Shown here piece by piece: positions 1-9,513 of a DNA stretch of 41,945 nt; within the stretch, counting starts at the first letter, position 1; each line of letters begins with the position of its first letter. The stretch lies in NCBI GenBank assembly GCA_947373245.1, contig CANBWY010000015.1:1-41945 (forward strand), in the 5' to 3' direction. The stretch comes from Comamonadaceae bacterium (GTDB taxonomy: Bacteria; Pseudomonadota; Gammaproteobacteria; Burkholderiales; Burkholderiaceae_C). Under the pieces are notes generated by a model. The model was not told where the DNA came from and did not search any database. It worked only from the letters and a program-made list of their open reading frames with translations. Position numbers and translations under genes: made by a program.

Positions 1-278
1 TTGATGCGATTATCAATTTCGTCTGTAGTTAGCTCAATGATGCCTTTTTCACGAAGTGACTTTAGGCGACGATGAATCGTAGTTGGTGAAGTGTCAGTTT
101 CTAACTGCATGGCCTCCAGCACTGTGATTTGCTTTCCTGTGTTCCATGCGGAAGCTAATTGATGAAGTGGCCTCTCTTCCGTTGAGTCCATAGTTGGAAA
201 CGTGGGAATAGCTTTAAGTGCTTGAACTAGGTTCAAAAACTTGAGATAAGCAGATGGGGCCGTATTGTTTTTTGTCAT
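1..278 (-). CDS. Winged-helix (MarR-like) transcriptional regulator, 3' end cut by window edge
   Basis: An open frame reads leftward from ATG at 276-278 to the window edge without a stop, giving 92 residues of the N-terminal part. The visible protein has a short polar N-terminus followed by a helix-turn-helix-like stretch in which 'TSPTTIHRRLKSLREKGII' (about residues 66-84) fits a recognition helix and the start of a wing, as in MarR/Lrp-type winged helices. The partner-binding or ligand-binding part lies outside the window. It is divergent from the exported hydrolase at 355, with 76 bp between the start codons, so it may control that gene or itself. The fold is inferred from sequence pattern alone; the exact family is unknown. 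Confidence 0.6.
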   Translation of the reverse strand, partial: MTKNNTAPSAYLKFLNLVQALKAIPTFPTMDSTEERPLHQLASAWNTGKQITVLEAMQLETDTSPTTIHRRLKSLREKGIIELTTDEIDNRI

Positions 279-354
279 AGCAAAAGTTTACCTTTGGGGT
301 TGTTATCTCAAAACTGTCTAATATGCCTAGCAATATGAATTAGGAGTTTTGCGA

Positions 355-1170
355 ATGAGATGGATGGCTACAACTTTCAAGGTAATTTCTTTTGCATTGA
401 TTTGCACACTTGCAAAAGCGCAAACGCCAAGCGTGAGCGTTCAGTGGTTGGGGCAGTCTGCTTTCAAAATCACATCACCACAGGGTAAGGTCATCATCAC
501 AGACCCTTGGTTGAAGGCCAATCCTTTGACGCCTGTGGCGTTTAAAACGCTTGAAAACTTGGGCAAGGTGGACGTATTGCTGGTCACACATGGTCACCTT
601 GATCATTTTGCAGACGCGCCAGCTATTGCGAAGCTGAACAACATTCCCATGTATGCGCCCGGTGACATGAACGCTTCGGTCGTGGCGCTGGGTATCCTCC
701 CGCCAGAGTTGGCGCCGAGATTCAATAAAACAGGCACGGTGGAGCCAAGTCCCGGAATCAAAGTGACGGCTGTTCATGCAGAGCATTCGTCGGTCATTAA
801 CTGGAAAAATCCGATGACGAACAAAGATGAAATCCATGTGGGAGGCGAACCGGTGGGCTACATCATTGAGCTAGAAAATGGGTTCAAGATTTATCACATG
901 GGTGATACGGGTTTGTTTGGGGACATGAAAATGATCGCTAGCTATTACAAGCCAGACCTGCTGTTGATTCCGATCGGTGGAAACTTCACGATGGGCCCCA
1001 AGGATGCGGCTTATGCCGCACGTGAAATGTTGAATATTCCCAAAATCATTCCCATGCATTACGGTGCGAATCCGTTGGCCAAAGGGACTGCGCAGGAGTT
1101 TCAAAACTTCATGAAAGATTCGCAGCTGAATGTGTTTGTACTCAAGCCAGGTGAGGTCAAGAACTTTTAA
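355..1170 (+). CDS. Exported metallo-beta-lactamase-fold metal-dependent hydrolase (UPF0173/UlaG-like)
   Basis: The protein has 271 residues. An N-terminal signal peptide ending near AKAQ (residues 20-23) indicates export to the periplasm. The metal-binding motif HGHLDH lies at residues 79-84, and further ligand candidates are the His of VHAEHSS, the Asp of HMGDTG and the His of IPMHYGA. This arrangement is that of the UPF0173/UlaG-like branch of the metallo-beta-lactamase superfamily, whose members hydrolyse varied substrates; the substrate here cannot be told. ATG 355 is preferred because GGAG at 343-346 sits 8 bases upstream, whereas TTG 349 is too close to it. It stands alone, divergent from a regulator and convergent with a lipoprotein gene. 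Confidence 0.8.
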   Translation: MRWMATTFKVISFALICTLAKAQTPSVSVQWLGQSAFKITSPQGKVIITDPWLKANPLTPVAFKTLENLGKVDVLLVTHGHLDHFADAPAIAKLNNIPMYAPGDMNASVVALGILPPELAPRFNKTGTVEPSPGIKVTAVHAEHSSVINWKNPMTNKDEIHVGGEPVGYIIELENGFKIYHMGDTGLFGDMKMIASYYKPDLLLIPIGGNFTMGPKDAAYAAREMLNIPKIIPMHYGANPLAKGTAQEFQNFMKDSQLNVFVLKPGEVKNF

Positions 1171-1207
1171 GCCATGACTTGCTTCTGGTTTTCAATTTTG
1201 CTAAAAA

Positions 1208-1789
1208 TTAATGCGTCGTGATGATCGCCGGGCCAATGTCTTGGAAAGGACCCAAGGGGTTTTTTTGGTTATCAATTTCGTTGACCTCAGGCTGGCCCCC
1301 CCAAGATTTGTAAACCACCACATCGTCGACGATGAGTATCAAGGCGTTGAAGCGCCAGCCGGTTGTTTCTGTGCGTCGGCGGTAATTGATGAAGTCTTGA
1401 AAAAATGTGCCTGTGCGTTTTTTTTCAATTTTTGCAATATTTAACTCCCACCCCCTGCACGCATCTCTTGCAGAAAGACAGGCGGCAACGCCTGGGCCGA
1501 GTTCTTCTTTGGTTAAGACGCCGCTGCTCAAAAATTTCTTCGAAATGTCTGAAAACGACAAAAGCACGGTGTTGGGTTGATGGCTGGGGTCCAAATTCAG
1601 AGCAGCCAAGTCATGCACTGTACTTTTCATGGGCACCAAAGACTCGATGGCCTGTCGTGCTTGGTCAAAGCTATTGAAATAAAAAGACTCACTACCGGCC
1701 TTGGGCAGCAAGACGGAACAAGCCGCTAAAGAAAGGGCGCTGAGGCACGCGCCAACGGCCTTCAAAAGAAAACTTTTTCGGTCAGTCAT
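1208..1789 (-). CDS. Putative lipoprotein of unknown function
   Basis: The protein has 193 residues. The N-terminus is a lipoprotein signal: basic MTDRK, a hydrophobic stretch, then the lipobox LAAC with Cys24 as the lipid attachment residue. The rest is soluble, without membrane helices or a motif I recognise; a region with 'TGWRFNALILIVDDVVVYKSWGG' character (described by position: about residues 143-165) suggests a beta-rich domain. ATG at 1787-1789 is chosen because it places the signal peptide at the N-terminus; an in-frame upstream ATG at 1858 would overlap the divergent cysM start and bury the signal. The intergenic space to cysM is 59 bp, so promoters must be shared or overlapping. 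Function unknown. Confidence 0.7.
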   Translation of the reverse strand: MTDRKSFLLKAVGACLSALSLAACSVLLPKAGSESFYFNSFDQARQAIESLVPMKSTVHDLAALNLDPSHQPNTVLLSFSDISKKFLSSGVLTKEELGPGVAACLSARDACRGWELNIAKIEKKRTGTFFQDFINYRRRTETTGWRFNALILIVDDVVVYKSWGGQPEVNEIDNQKNPLGPFQDIGPAIITTH

Positions 1790-1848
1790 TCGAGTCGCTC
1801 CATTCGGTCTGAACCGTTCAACCGCCATGTTATGGCACATTAACACCC

Positions 1849-2763
1849 ATGATTTCAAAAAATTTATATCCTACGATTGAAGACGCCATTGGCAAGACGC
1901 CCTTGGTCGCTTTGCAGCGCATTGGCGTGGCTGACAACGCTAAGCGTGGCAACGTGATTTTGGGTAAGTTGGAAGGCAACAACCCCGCAGGCTCTGTGAA
2001 AGATCGTCCCGCTTTGTCGATGATCCAACGCGCCCAAGAACGCGGCGATATCAAGCCAGGCGACACACTGATTGAGGCGACGTCTGGCAACACGGGCATT
2101 GCCTTGGCGATGGCGGCGGCGATCAAGGGCTACCGCATGGTGTTGATCATGCCGGAGGACCTGTCCATCGAACGCGCACAAACTATGAAGGCGTTTGGTG
2201 CCAAGCTAATTTTGACGCCCAAGAGCGGTGGCATGGAATACGCGCGTGACTTGGCAGAGCGCATGGCCAAAGAAGGCAAGGGCCGCGTACTCGACCAGTT
2301 TGCCAACGAGGACAACCCGCGCATCCATTACGAAACCACAGGCCCTGAGCTTTGGGAGCAGACGCAGGGTCGCATCACGCATTTCGTCAGCGCCATGGGG
2401 ACCACGGGCACCATCACGGGGGTGTCGCGTTATTTGAAAGAAAAGAATCCGGCCATTCGCATCATCGGTGCTCAACCGTCGGAGGGGTCACGCATTCCGG
2501 GCATCCGCAAGTGGCCGCAAGAGTACTTACCCAAAATCTACGATGCCAAAAATGTCGATGAACTGGTCTACGTGAGCCAAGACGATGCCGAAGAAATGTG
2601 CCGTCGCATGGCGCGTGAAGAGGGTATTTTTGCGGGCATCTCGGCAGCCGGTGCGTGCTGGGTTGCCTTGCAAATTGCGCAGCAGGTCGAGAACGCGACC
2701 ATTGCCTTCATCGTCTGCGACCGGGGTGACCGTTATTTGTCCACAGGAGTTTTTCCCGCATGA
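1849..2763 (+). CDS. cysM: Cysteine synthase B (O-acetylserine sulfhydrylase)
   Basis: PLP-dependent enzyme of the fold-type II family that makes L-cysteine from O-acetylserine and sulfide, or S-sulfocysteine from thiosulfate in CysM-type enzymes. The PLP lysine is K51 in NPAGSVKDRPALS. The substrate loop is TSGNTGIALA (about residues 78-87), and a glycine-rich phosphate loop GTTGTITG lies near residue 185. The 304-residue length and the absence of a CysK-type C-terminal extension fit CysM. It ends in a 4-base ATGA overlap with the downstream TusA-like gene, so the two are translationally coupled. This pairing suggests a sulfur-transfer role alongside assimilation. The assignment to CysM rather than CysK rests on overall character and length. 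Confidence 0.93.
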   Translation: MISKNLYPTIEDAIGKTPLVALQRIGVADNAKRGNVILGKLEGNNPAGSVKDRPALSMIQRAQERGDIKPGDTLIEATSGNTGIALAMAAAIKGYRMVLIMPEDLSIERAQTMKAFGAKLILTPKSGGMEYARDLAERMAKEGKGRVLDQFANEDNPRIHYETTGPELWEQTQGRITHFVSAMGTTGTITGVSRYLKEKNPAIRIIGAQPSEGSRIPGIRKWPQEYLPKIYDAKNVDELVYVSQDDAEEMCRRMAREEGIFAGISAAGACWVALQIAQQVENATIAFIVCDRGDRYLSTGVFPA

Positions 2764-2987
2764 ACATCGATGTCGAGCTGGACACGCGCGGCCTGAACTG
2801 TCCGCTGCCTATTTTGAAAGCCAAGAAAGCACTGACGGCGATGCACAGCGGTCAGGTGCTGCGTGTGGTGTCAACAGACACAGGGTCATTACGCGACTTT
2901 GCGGCGTTTGCCAAACAAACGGGCAATGAGTTGTTGTCGCAGTCCACCGAGGGCAGCGACTTCATTCACGTCCTTAAGCGACGTTGA
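2760..2987 (+). CDS. TusA-like sulfurtransferase (SirA/YeeD family)
   Basis: A 75-residue cytosolic protein with the family signature [12 protein letters not shown], where Cys14 of the CPxP motif is the persulfide carrier. The family passes sulfur from cysteine desulfurases to acceptors such as TusD or Moco/thiouridine enzymes; which partner applies here is unknown. The start codon overlaps the cysM stop (ATGA at 2760), so co-expression with cysM is very likely. Its 3' end overlaps the convergent galU by 14 bp. It could be true tusA or one of its paralogues, and the symbol is left open for that reason. Confidence 0.85.
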   Translation: MNIDVELDTRGLNCPLPILKAKKALTAMHSGQVLRVVSTDTGSLRDFAAFAKQTGNELLSQSTEGSDFIHVLKRR

Positions 2988-3858
2988 GCTGCTTGAGGTA
3001 GTCGCGGAACTCAGCACCCACTTCGGGGTGCTGCAACGCCAATTCGACCGAGGCTTGCAAGAACCCTTGTTTGCTGCCGCAGTCGTAGCGCTTGCCTTCG
3101 TAGGCGAAGGCCAAAACCTTTTCTGTGGCCAGTAAGCCTGCAATGCCATCGGTGAGTTGAATTTCGCCTTGCACGCCACGGCCGCCTGCGCGGATGCGCT
3201 CAAACACCGCGGGGGTCAAGATGTAGCGCCCGGCCACCGTGGTGCGTGAAGGCGCAACTTCGGCTTTGGGTTTTTCCACCATTTGCTGAATGTCGACCAA
3301 ACCGTTGCCAATGGCTGTGCCGGCCACCACGCCGTAGCGGTGCACGTGCTCAAGCGGTACTTCTTGTACGGCCAATACCGAAGACTGTGTGCGCGCAAAC
3401 ACCTCGGCCATTTGCTTTAACACGCCGGGGCCACCGTTTTTGCCACGCATCAAATCGTCGGCCAGCAGCACAGCGAACGGTTCGTCACCTACCAAGTGCT
3501 CGGCGCACAACACGGCATGGCCCAGTCCCAATGCACGCGCTTGGCGCACATAAACGCACTGCATGTCGTCGGGTTGCACGCTGCGCACGATGTCGAGCAG
3601 GGCTTGCTTGCCAGCGGCTTCGAGTTCGGTCTCCAACTCGTAAGCCATGTCGAAGTGGTCTTCGATGGCGCGCTTGCTGCGGCCTGTGACGAAAATCATT
3701 TCACGAATGCCCGCCTCATACGCCTCTTCCACCGCGTATTGAATCAGCGGTTTATCGACCACGGTCAGCATTTCTTTGGGGCTGGCCTTGGTGGCGGGCA
3801 AGAAACGCGTGCCCATGCCTGCGACAGGGAAAACGGCTTTGGTGAGGGCTTTGGTCAT
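2974..3858 (-). CDS. galU: UTP--glucose-1-phosphate uridylyltransferase
   Basis: Cytosolic nucleotidyltransferase making UDP-glucose from UTP and glucose-1-phosphate for surface polysaccharides and related pathways. The nucleotide-binding motif [18 protein letters not shown] is at residues 14-31, followed by [13 protein letters not shown]. Further family blocks are LADDLM in the middle and [10 protein letters not shown] toward the C-terminus. The length of 294 residues is normal for bacterial GalU. It lies 39 bp downstream of valS on the same strand and may be read through from it. The 3' end overlaps the convergent TusA-like gene by 14 bp. Confidence 0.95.
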   Translation of the reverse strand: MTKALTKAVFPVAGMGTRFLPATKASPKEMLTVVDKPLIQYAVEEAYEAGIREMIFVTGRSKRAIEDHFDMAYELETELEAAGKQALLDIVRSVQPDDMQCVYVRQARALGLGHAVLCAEHLVGDEPFAVLLADDLMRGKNGGPGVLKQMAEVFARTQSSVLAVQEVPLEHVHRYGVVAGTAIGNGLVDIQQMVEKPKAEVAPSRTTVAGRYILTPAVFERIRAGGRGVQGEIQLTDGIAGLLATEKVLAFAYEGKRYDCGSKQGFLQASVELALQHPEVGAEFRDYLKQLNVA

Positions 3859-3897
3859 ATGCGTGAAATTAATAGTTCTGCCAAGTTTAACGAGGCT

Positions 3898-6800
3898 TTA
3901 TTTCCCGAGTTTGACAAGCTGCTCTTGTACTTTGACCAAAGTCGCCGTGAATTCGGCCACGCGCTTCTTGGCTTCTTCAATCACCGCAGGCGGTGCTTTG
4001 GCCACGAAGGCTTCGTTGCTGAGCTTGGCACCCGCTTTTGTAATTTCGTTTTGCAGGCGTTCGACTTCTTTGCCCAGACGAATTTTCTCAGCGGCCACAT
4101 CCACTTCCATGAACAAACACACCCGCAACTCGCCAATCACCGCCACAGGTGCGGCTTGTGCCGCAGCAGACCACGCGGCTTCGTCGTCAAACACTTTGAC
4201 TTCGCTGAGTTTGGCCAGTGCTTGCAACACGGGAGCCACGCCTTGCATGAAGGCATGTTCTTCGACATTCCCAGCCAGTGCAAACAAAGGCATGCGGGTG
4301 GCGGGCGACACGCTCATCTCACCGCGCAAGTTACGACAGGCATCAACCAATGACTTGACGCGAGCGACATAGGCCTCGGCTTGCGCGTCGATGCGTTCAG
4401 GCTGGCTCACGGGGTAAGCCGCGATGCTGATGGACGCCGCCTTGTCGTCGGCCTGGATACGTCCAGCCACCACCGCCACGGTTTGCCACAGCTCTTCGGT
4501 GATGAAGGGGGTGATGGGGTGTGCCAAACGCAAGATGGTCTCCAGCGTGCGAATCAGCGTGCGGCGCGTCGCACGTTGCTGGGCGTCGTTGCCCGTGTTG
4601 ATTTGCACTTTGGCGATTTCCAAATACCAATCGCAAAACTCGTTCCACACAAAGTCGTAAATGGTGTTGGCCACGTTGTCTAAACGGTACTCAGCAAAGC
4701 CCTTGGCCACTTCAGCTTCCACGCGCTGTAGCTTAGAAACAATCCAGCGGTCCGCTTGGCTGAATTGCATATAACCGTGGGCCGAGCCGCCCACGGCGCA
4801 ATCTGCTTTGCTGTGCTCCATGAGGCCACAGTCTTGACCTTCGCAGTTCATCAACACAAAGCGCGAGGCGTTCCACACTTTGTTGCAAAAGTTGCGGTAG
4901 CCCTCGCAGCGTTTGCTGTCAAAGTTGATGCTGCGACCCAGCGAAGCGAGCGCTGCAAAGGTGAAGCGCAGCGCGTCTGCGCCGTAGGCGGGAATGCCTT
5001 CGGGGAATTCTTTTTCAGTTTGCTTGCGCACTTTGGGCGCAGTTTCGGGTTTGCGCAGGCCTTGGGTGCGTTTGTCGAGCAAGGGCGCCAGCGTGATGCC
5101 GTCAATCAAGTCCACGGGGTCAAGCACGTTGCCCTCCGACTTGCTCATCTTCTTGCCTTGTGCGTCCAGCACCAGACCGTGGATATACACATGTTTGAAC
5201 GGGACCTTGCCTGTGAAGTGCGTGGTCATCATGATCATGCGGGCGACCCAGAAGAAGATGATGTCGTAGCCGGTGACGAGCACCGATGATGGCAAATACA
5301 AGTCGTAGTCACTCATGCCGCTGGCGAGGGTGCCGGAACCGGCCTTGCTCCCACTCGCTTCGCTCGCAATGTCGCTGCGTCCGGCTCCGGCACCCTCGCC
5401 AGCTACTGGCCAACCCATGGTGCTGAATGGCACGAGTGCTGATGAATACCAGGTGTCCAGTACGTCTTCGTCACGCTTGAGTGTTTTGCCTGGTGCCTTG
5501 GCTTGCGCCTCTGCTTCATCGCGCGCCACATACACATGGCCGTCTTCGTCGTACCAAGCTGGAATTTGATGGCCCCACCACAGCTGGCGGCTGATGCACC
5601 AGTCGGTGATGTTGTTCATCCACTGGTTGTAGGTGTTGACCCAGTTCTCGGGCACAAAGTTCACTTGGCCCGTTTGCACCGCGTCGATGGCTTTTTGGGC
5701 AATGCTTTTGCCTGTGGCGTCGCCTTTGCCCACTTGGTTCATGGCGACAAACCATTGGTCGGTCAGCATGGGCTCGATCACTTGGCCGGTGCGGGCGCAG
5801 CGCGGCACCATGAGTTTGTGTTTTTTGACCTCCACCAAAGCGCCTGCGGCTTCGAGGTCGGCCACCACGGCTTTGCGGGCCACGAAGCGGTCGAGGCCAC
5901 GGTATTTTTCGGGGGCGTTGTCGTTGATGGTGGCGTCGAGGTTGAGCACACCGATGATGGGCAACTTGTGGCGCTGGCCCACGGCGTAGTCGTTGGTGTC
6001 ATGCGCGGGCGTGACTTTGACCACGCCCGTACCGAACTCCCGGTCTACGTAGTCGTCGGCAATCACGGGGATGGTGCGGCCGCACAGGGGCAGGTTGACC
6101 TGTTTACCGATCAGGGCGCTGTAGCGCTCGTCTTCAGGGTGCACCATCACGGCCACGTCGCCCAGCAAGGTTTCGGGGCGGGTGGTGGCCACGGTGAGTG
6201 AACCCGAACCATCGGCTAAGTCATAGCGGATGTGCCACATCGAGCCGTCTTCTTCGGCGCTCTCTACTTCCAAGTCTGACACGGCGCTTTGCAAAATCGG
6301 GTCCCAGTTGACCAAGCGTTTGCCACGGTAGATCAGGCCTTGTTCGTACAGCTGCACAAAGGTTTCGGTCACGGTTTTGGACAGCTTGGGGTCCATCGTG
6401 AAGTATTCGCGGCTCCAATCCACGCTGTCGCCCATGCGGCGCATCTGGCTGGTGATGGTGCTGCCGGATTCTTCTTTCCACTCCCAGACCTTGCTCACAA
6501 AATTTTTGCGTGCTTCAGCGGGGGTGGGGCCCATGTCGTGGCGGCTGATGCCTTTGGCTTGCAGCTGGCGTTCCACCACGATTTGCGTGGCGATGCCCGC
6601 GTGGTCCGTGCCAGGAATCCAGGCGGTGTTGAAGCCCGACATGCGGTGGTAGCGCGTCAGGCTGTCCATGATGGTTTGGTTGAACGCGTGTCCCATGTGC
6701 AGGGTGCCGGTCACATTGGGCGGCGGCAGTTGGATGGCGAACGCGGGGGCATCGGCCACTGGCGTGCCCGTGCCACGGAAACCGGCCACGCCATAGCCGC

Positions 6801-6918
6801 GTTGTTCCCATTCGGGGCCCCAATGGGCTTCAAGCGCGGCGGGCTCGAACGATTTGGACAGACGGTTCAATCCGGGCTGTTCGAGGGAAGTCGATGCGTT
6901 GGGGGGCGTGTTGCTCAT
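3898..6918 (-). CDS. valS: Valine--tRNA ligase with an in-frame palindromic-element insertion
   Basis: Class I aminoacyl-tRNA synthetase of 1006 residues that charges tRNA-Val. The HIGH-type motif is HMGH at residues 74-77 ([13 protein letters not shown]) and the KMSKS loop is at residues 590-594. The large editing domain lies between them, and the C-terminal coiled-coil arm that contacts tRNA is visible in the last 65 residues. ATG 6918 (MSNTPP) is preferred over an upstream in-frame ATG at 6957, whose extra residues look non-native. Residues 506-533, rich in Gly, Ala and Ser, come from an 82-bp inverted-repeat element and sit between PFSTMGWP and [13 protein letters not shown], where E. coli ValRS has only a short loop. 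The frame stays open, so the enzyme is probably functional. It is followed by galU. Confidence 0.96.
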   Translation of the reverse strand: MSNTPPNASTSLEQPGLNRLSKSFEPAALEAHWGPEWEQRGYGVAGFRGTGTPVADAPAFAIQLPPPNVTGTLHMGHAFNQTIMDSLTRYHRMSGFNTAWIPGTDHAGIATQIVVERQLQAKGISRHDMGPTPAEARKNFVSKVWEWKEESGSTITSQMRRMGDSVDWSREYFTMDPKLSKTVTETFVQLYEQGLIYRGKRLVNWDPILQSAVSDLEVESAEEDGSMWHIRYDLADGSGSLTVATTRPETLLGDVAVMVHPEDERYSALIGKQVNLPLCGRTIPVIADDYVDREFGTGVVKVTPAHDTNDYAVGQRHKLPIIGVLNLDATINDNAPEKYRGLDRFVARKAVVADLEAAGALVEVKKHKLMVPRCARTGQVIEPMLTDQWFVAMNQVGKGDATGKSIAQKAIDAVQTGQVNFVPENWVNTYNQWMNNITDWCISRQLWWGHQIPAWYDEDGHVYVARDEAEAQAKAPGKTLKRDEDVLDTWYSSALVPFSTMGWPVAGEGAGAGRSDIASEASGSKAGSGTLASGMSDYDLYLPSSVLVTGYDIIFFWVARMIMMTTHFTGKVPFKHVYIHGLVLDAQGKKMSKSEGNVLDPVDLIDGITLAPLLDKRTQGLRKPETAPKVRKQTEKEFPEGIPAYGADALRFTFAALASLGRSINFDSKRCEGYRNFCNKVWNASRFVLMNCEGQDCGLMEHSKADCAVGGSAHGYMQFSQADRWIVSKLQRVEAEVAKGFAEYRLDNVANTIYDFVWNEFCDWYLEIAKVQINTGNDAQQRATRRTLIRTLETILRLAHPITPFITEELWQTVAVVAGRIQADDKAASISIAAYPVSQPERIDAQAEAYVARVKSLVDACRNLRGEMSVSPATRMPLFALAGNVEEHAFMQGVAPVLQALAKLSEVKVFDDEAAWSAAAQAAPVAVIGELRVCLFMEVDVAAEKIRLGKEVERLQNEITKAGAKLSNEAFVAKAPPAVIEEAKKRVAEFTATLVKVQEQLVKLGK
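5321..5402. repeat. REP-like palindromic element inside valS
   Basis: Two 22-bp arms at 5321-5342 and 5381-5402 are inverted copies matching at 21 of 22 positions, separated by a 38-bp spacer that holds the purine-rich string CGAGCGAAGCGAG on the minus strand. In the valS mRNA the single mismatch becomes a G-U wobble, so the arms can form a continuous 22-bp stem. The element is in frame with valS and translates into 28 small, flexible residues. The architecture resembles REP/MITE-type dispersed palindromes of proteobacteria, but no second copy was noticed in this window, so the repeat family is an inference. Confidence 0.75.
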
Positions 6919-7005
6919 GGGGCAGGCTTTTGACAAATAAAAAACGGCGAGCACCAAGGCTGCCGTGATGGCCGAAAACGGGGATGCGACATTTTACCTA
7001 GGGTG

Positions 7006-9465
7006 CTACTTGCCGAGCTTGTGCGCCCGCGCATTGCTTTGCAAGCGTGAATCTTGCGCAGGTTCTTTGTGGCAGGCGCGGCGATAGGCTTGCAGTGTTT
7101 TGTCGGCCAAGGCCAGCACGCTGTTGGCTTCGTAGCTGCCGCCTTTGAGGTTTTCACCAAACCGCGCGCCCATCAGCAACTCGGCCCCTTCGCTGGCGTG
7201 GGCCGCGGTGTAGATGTGGAATTGACCCTGTGCCACGGCATCGATCACGGTTTGGCTGAGCATCAGGTGTTGGCGGTTGCGCTGCGGAATTAACACGCCT
7301 TGTGTGCCATCCAGCCCCAAGGTTTGGCAGGTGTGAAAGAAACCTTCGATTTTTTCATTCACGCCGCCCACGGGCAAGATCTCACCGTTGAGGTTGACCG
7401 CGCCTGTGACCGCAATGTTTTGTTTGAGTGGCAAGCCTGAGAGCGCCGACAGCAAGGCGTACAGCTCTGCACACGATGCCGAGTCGCCTTCGACGCCGTG
7501 GTACTCCTGCTCAAAAACTACCGAGGCGTTGAACGCCAAGGGCGCGATGTGCGAGAACAAGGCGGTCAAATAGCTGTGCAAGATCAACACGCCTTTGTCG
7601 TGGATGGGGCCAGACAGCTTCACCTCGCGCTCAATGTTCAACAAACCTTCATTGCCCGCGTAGGTCAGCGCCGTGACGCGCACAGGAAATCCAAACGCGT
7701 GGTCCCCCAGCTCAATCACCGTCAAACCGTTGACTTGCCCCACTTTGTCGCCTTGTACGGAGATCAGTCGTTCGCCATCGGTGATCGAGTCTTGCAAACA
7801 TTGCTCGGTGTAGCCATTTCGAAATGCCCGTGCTTGGATGGCCGTTTCTACGTCAACGGCTTGCACCCAGCTTGCACCGCGTTGGCGTGCATGGCTGGCA
7901 CTCTCGATGACGAGGGACTCGGTGTGCGAGAACAAGGCGCTTTGGCGGGTTTGATCGTCTACTTCGCGGTGTGTGCATTCAATCAAGCGCGCCACCGCGG
8001 CGGCTTGGAAATGTGGCAGTTCTAGGCGCTGGCAGCAGTGGGCCACAAAGATGGCCGAGGCCCGGCGCGTTTGTGTGCTGGCGGGGAAGCTTTCGGCAAA
8101 CTCCACTTTACACATGAAGCGTCTAAAGAATTCAGGCGCGCCTTCTTGCAGCACGTAGTATTCCTCCACCGTGCCAATCAACACGATTTTGACCTTGAGT
8201 TGCACAGGTTCTGGCTCCAAGGCCACCGTGGCGATGGGGGAGAGGTGCAGCCCCGCCTCTTCAATTTGCAAGCGCCCGCTGCGCAAAAAGCGCGAAAGCT
8301 TTTCCCACACCAAGGCGTCACTCAGCAAGTCGCGCACATGCAGCATCAAGAAACCGCCATGGGCTTTGAGCAAGCTGCCCGCGCGGATGCGCGAGAAGTC
8401 GGTCAGCAGCACATCGTCTTCGGTTTGGTACTCCACGCTGCCAAACAGGGTGCGAAACACGGGGTTGTCTTCTACCAAGACGGGGGCGCCTTGGGTGCCG
8501 TGGTTGTCGACTGCCAAATTCACGCGGTAGCGCAGCAGCAGGGTGTTGAGTGCTTCGAGACGCTCTTGCTCTTCGTCGTCGTCCAAGGCTTCGAACAGGT
8601 CAAGGTTTTCCAACACATCGGCCATGACGTTTTCAAAGTAGTGGTCAAGCTTGGCTTGGTCCGGTGTGGGTTGGGTCAGGGTTTTGCCAATTTGCGCCAG
8701 CTCTTGCACGAGCAAGGGCTTGATGGTTTGGCGGCGCAGGGCTGCCAAGCCTTCATTTTTCACGCGGTCGATGGGGCGTGTTTTGTTAAGAAAGTTGGCA
8801 ATTTCTGCACGCAATTCCACTTCGGCTTGGTCAATCGCCGTGCGGCGCTCTTTGGGTAATGCGAGTGCTTCGGCCTCGGTCAGGGGCATGCCTTTGTCGT
8901 CACGCAAAGTGAAGACTAAATGCCCATTTTCTCGGAACAGGGCAAAGCTGCGCGCTTCGGCAAACGCATCTAGCACGGCGTAGGCGCGGTCCTCTTCTTG
9001 TTGGTAGGTTTTCTCGATGTGCTCGCTCTCCACTTTGAAGTCTTGCGCGGTCAAGCGTTTGGGAATATCGGACATCAATGTTTTGGTGAGCTGCGCCATC
9101 AGCATGCGCAACTTGCGACCTTCACCCGCAGCGATGTGCAGGGCGTGTGGGCGCTCTGGCAAGTCGAAGTTGTGCAAAAAGCACAGGTCAGGGGGGACGG
9201 GCCGATTAGCCGCCACGCTTTGCATCATTTGTTGCAGCAAGGTGGAGCGACCGCTGCCGACTTCGCCCAAGACAAACAGGTTGTAGTTGGCTTGGTCCAT
9301 CTCCAAACCAAAGCGTGCCGCGGTTTGCGCACGCTCTTGGCCAATCCACGGGAGGGGTTGCGTCACCAACTCGGCGGTGTTTGAAAAGTCCAAGTCGGTG
9401 GGGTGGACGGTCAAACGTAAGTCGGTGGCTGCAACGGGCGTGGCACCCTGGTGTGTAGCGGTCAT
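7006..9465 (-). CDS. LonB/LonH-like ATP-dependent serine protease
   Basis: An 819-residue protein with an N-terminal AAA-type ATPase region and a C-terminal Lon peptidase domain. Walker A is GEVGSGRST at residues 67-75. The catalytic dyad is Ser662 (EGDSAS) and Lys705 (GGVNEKIEGF), 43 residues apart, the same spacing as Ser679/Lys722 of E. coli Lon. The long middle section with charged helices is typical of the E. coli YcbZ (LonH)-type branch, which lacks the N-terminal substrate domain of LonA. The segment expected to carry Walker B reads GGFLMLH, with His376 where Asp is usual. It is encoded upstream of valS, 87 bp away, on the same strand. A role in quality control is the family expectation, not shown here. 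Confidence 0.88.
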   Translation of the reverse strand: MTATHQGATPVAATDLRLTVHPTDLDFSNTAELVTQPLPWIGQERAQTAARFGLEMDQANYNLFVLGEVGSGRSTLLQQMMQSVAANRPVPPDLCFLHNFDLPERPHALHIAAGEGRKLRMLMAQLTKTLMSDIPKRLTAQDFKVESEHIEKTYQQEEDRAYAVLDAFAEARSFALFRENGHLVFTLRDDKGMPLTEAEALALPKERRTAIDQAEVELRAEIANFLNKTRPIDRVKNEGLAALRRQTIKPLLVQELAQIGKTLTQPTPDQAKLDHYFENVMADVLENLDLFEALDDDEEQERLEALNTLLLRYRVNLAVDNHGTQGAPVLVEDNPVFRTLFGSVEYQTEDDVLLTDFSRIRAGSLLKAHGGFLMLHVRDLLSDALVWEKLSRFLRSGRLQIEEAGLHLSPIATVALEPEPVQLKVKIVLIGTVEEYYVLQEGAPEFFRRFMCKVEFAESFPASTQTRRASAIFVAHCCQRLELPHFQAAAVARLIECTHREVDDQTRQSALFSHTESLVIESASHARQRGASWVQAVDVETAIQARAFRNGYTEQCLQDSITDGERLISVQGDKVGQVNGLTVIELGDHAFGFPVRVTALTYAGNEGLLNIEREVKLSGPIHDKGVLILHSYLTALFSHIAPLAFNASVVFEQEYHGVEGDSASCAELYALLSALSGLPLKQNIAVTGAVNLNGEILPVGGVNEKIEGFFHTCQTLGLDGTQGVLIPQRNRQHLMLSQTVIDAVAQGQFHIYTAAHASEGAELLMGARFGENLKGGSYEANSVLALADKTLQAYRRACHKEPAQDSRLQSNARAHKLGK

Positions 9466-9513
9466 GGTGCATTCTCTCTAGACAATTAAAAAATATTATG
9501 CGCCGGGACACGC

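Noticed and set aside
1211-1677. Plus-strand open frames across the lipoprotein gene
   Set aside because: They lack ribosome sites, and the minus-strand frame has a clear lipoprotein signal.
5503-6201. Open frame on the plus strand opposite valS (232 codons)
   Set aside because: Shadow of the valS codon pattern, with an artefactual Val/His/Gly-rich product.
8038-8859. Open frame on the plus strand opposite the Lon-type protease (273 codons)
   Set aside because: Antisense shadow of a well-supported gene; no start signal and a low-complexity product.
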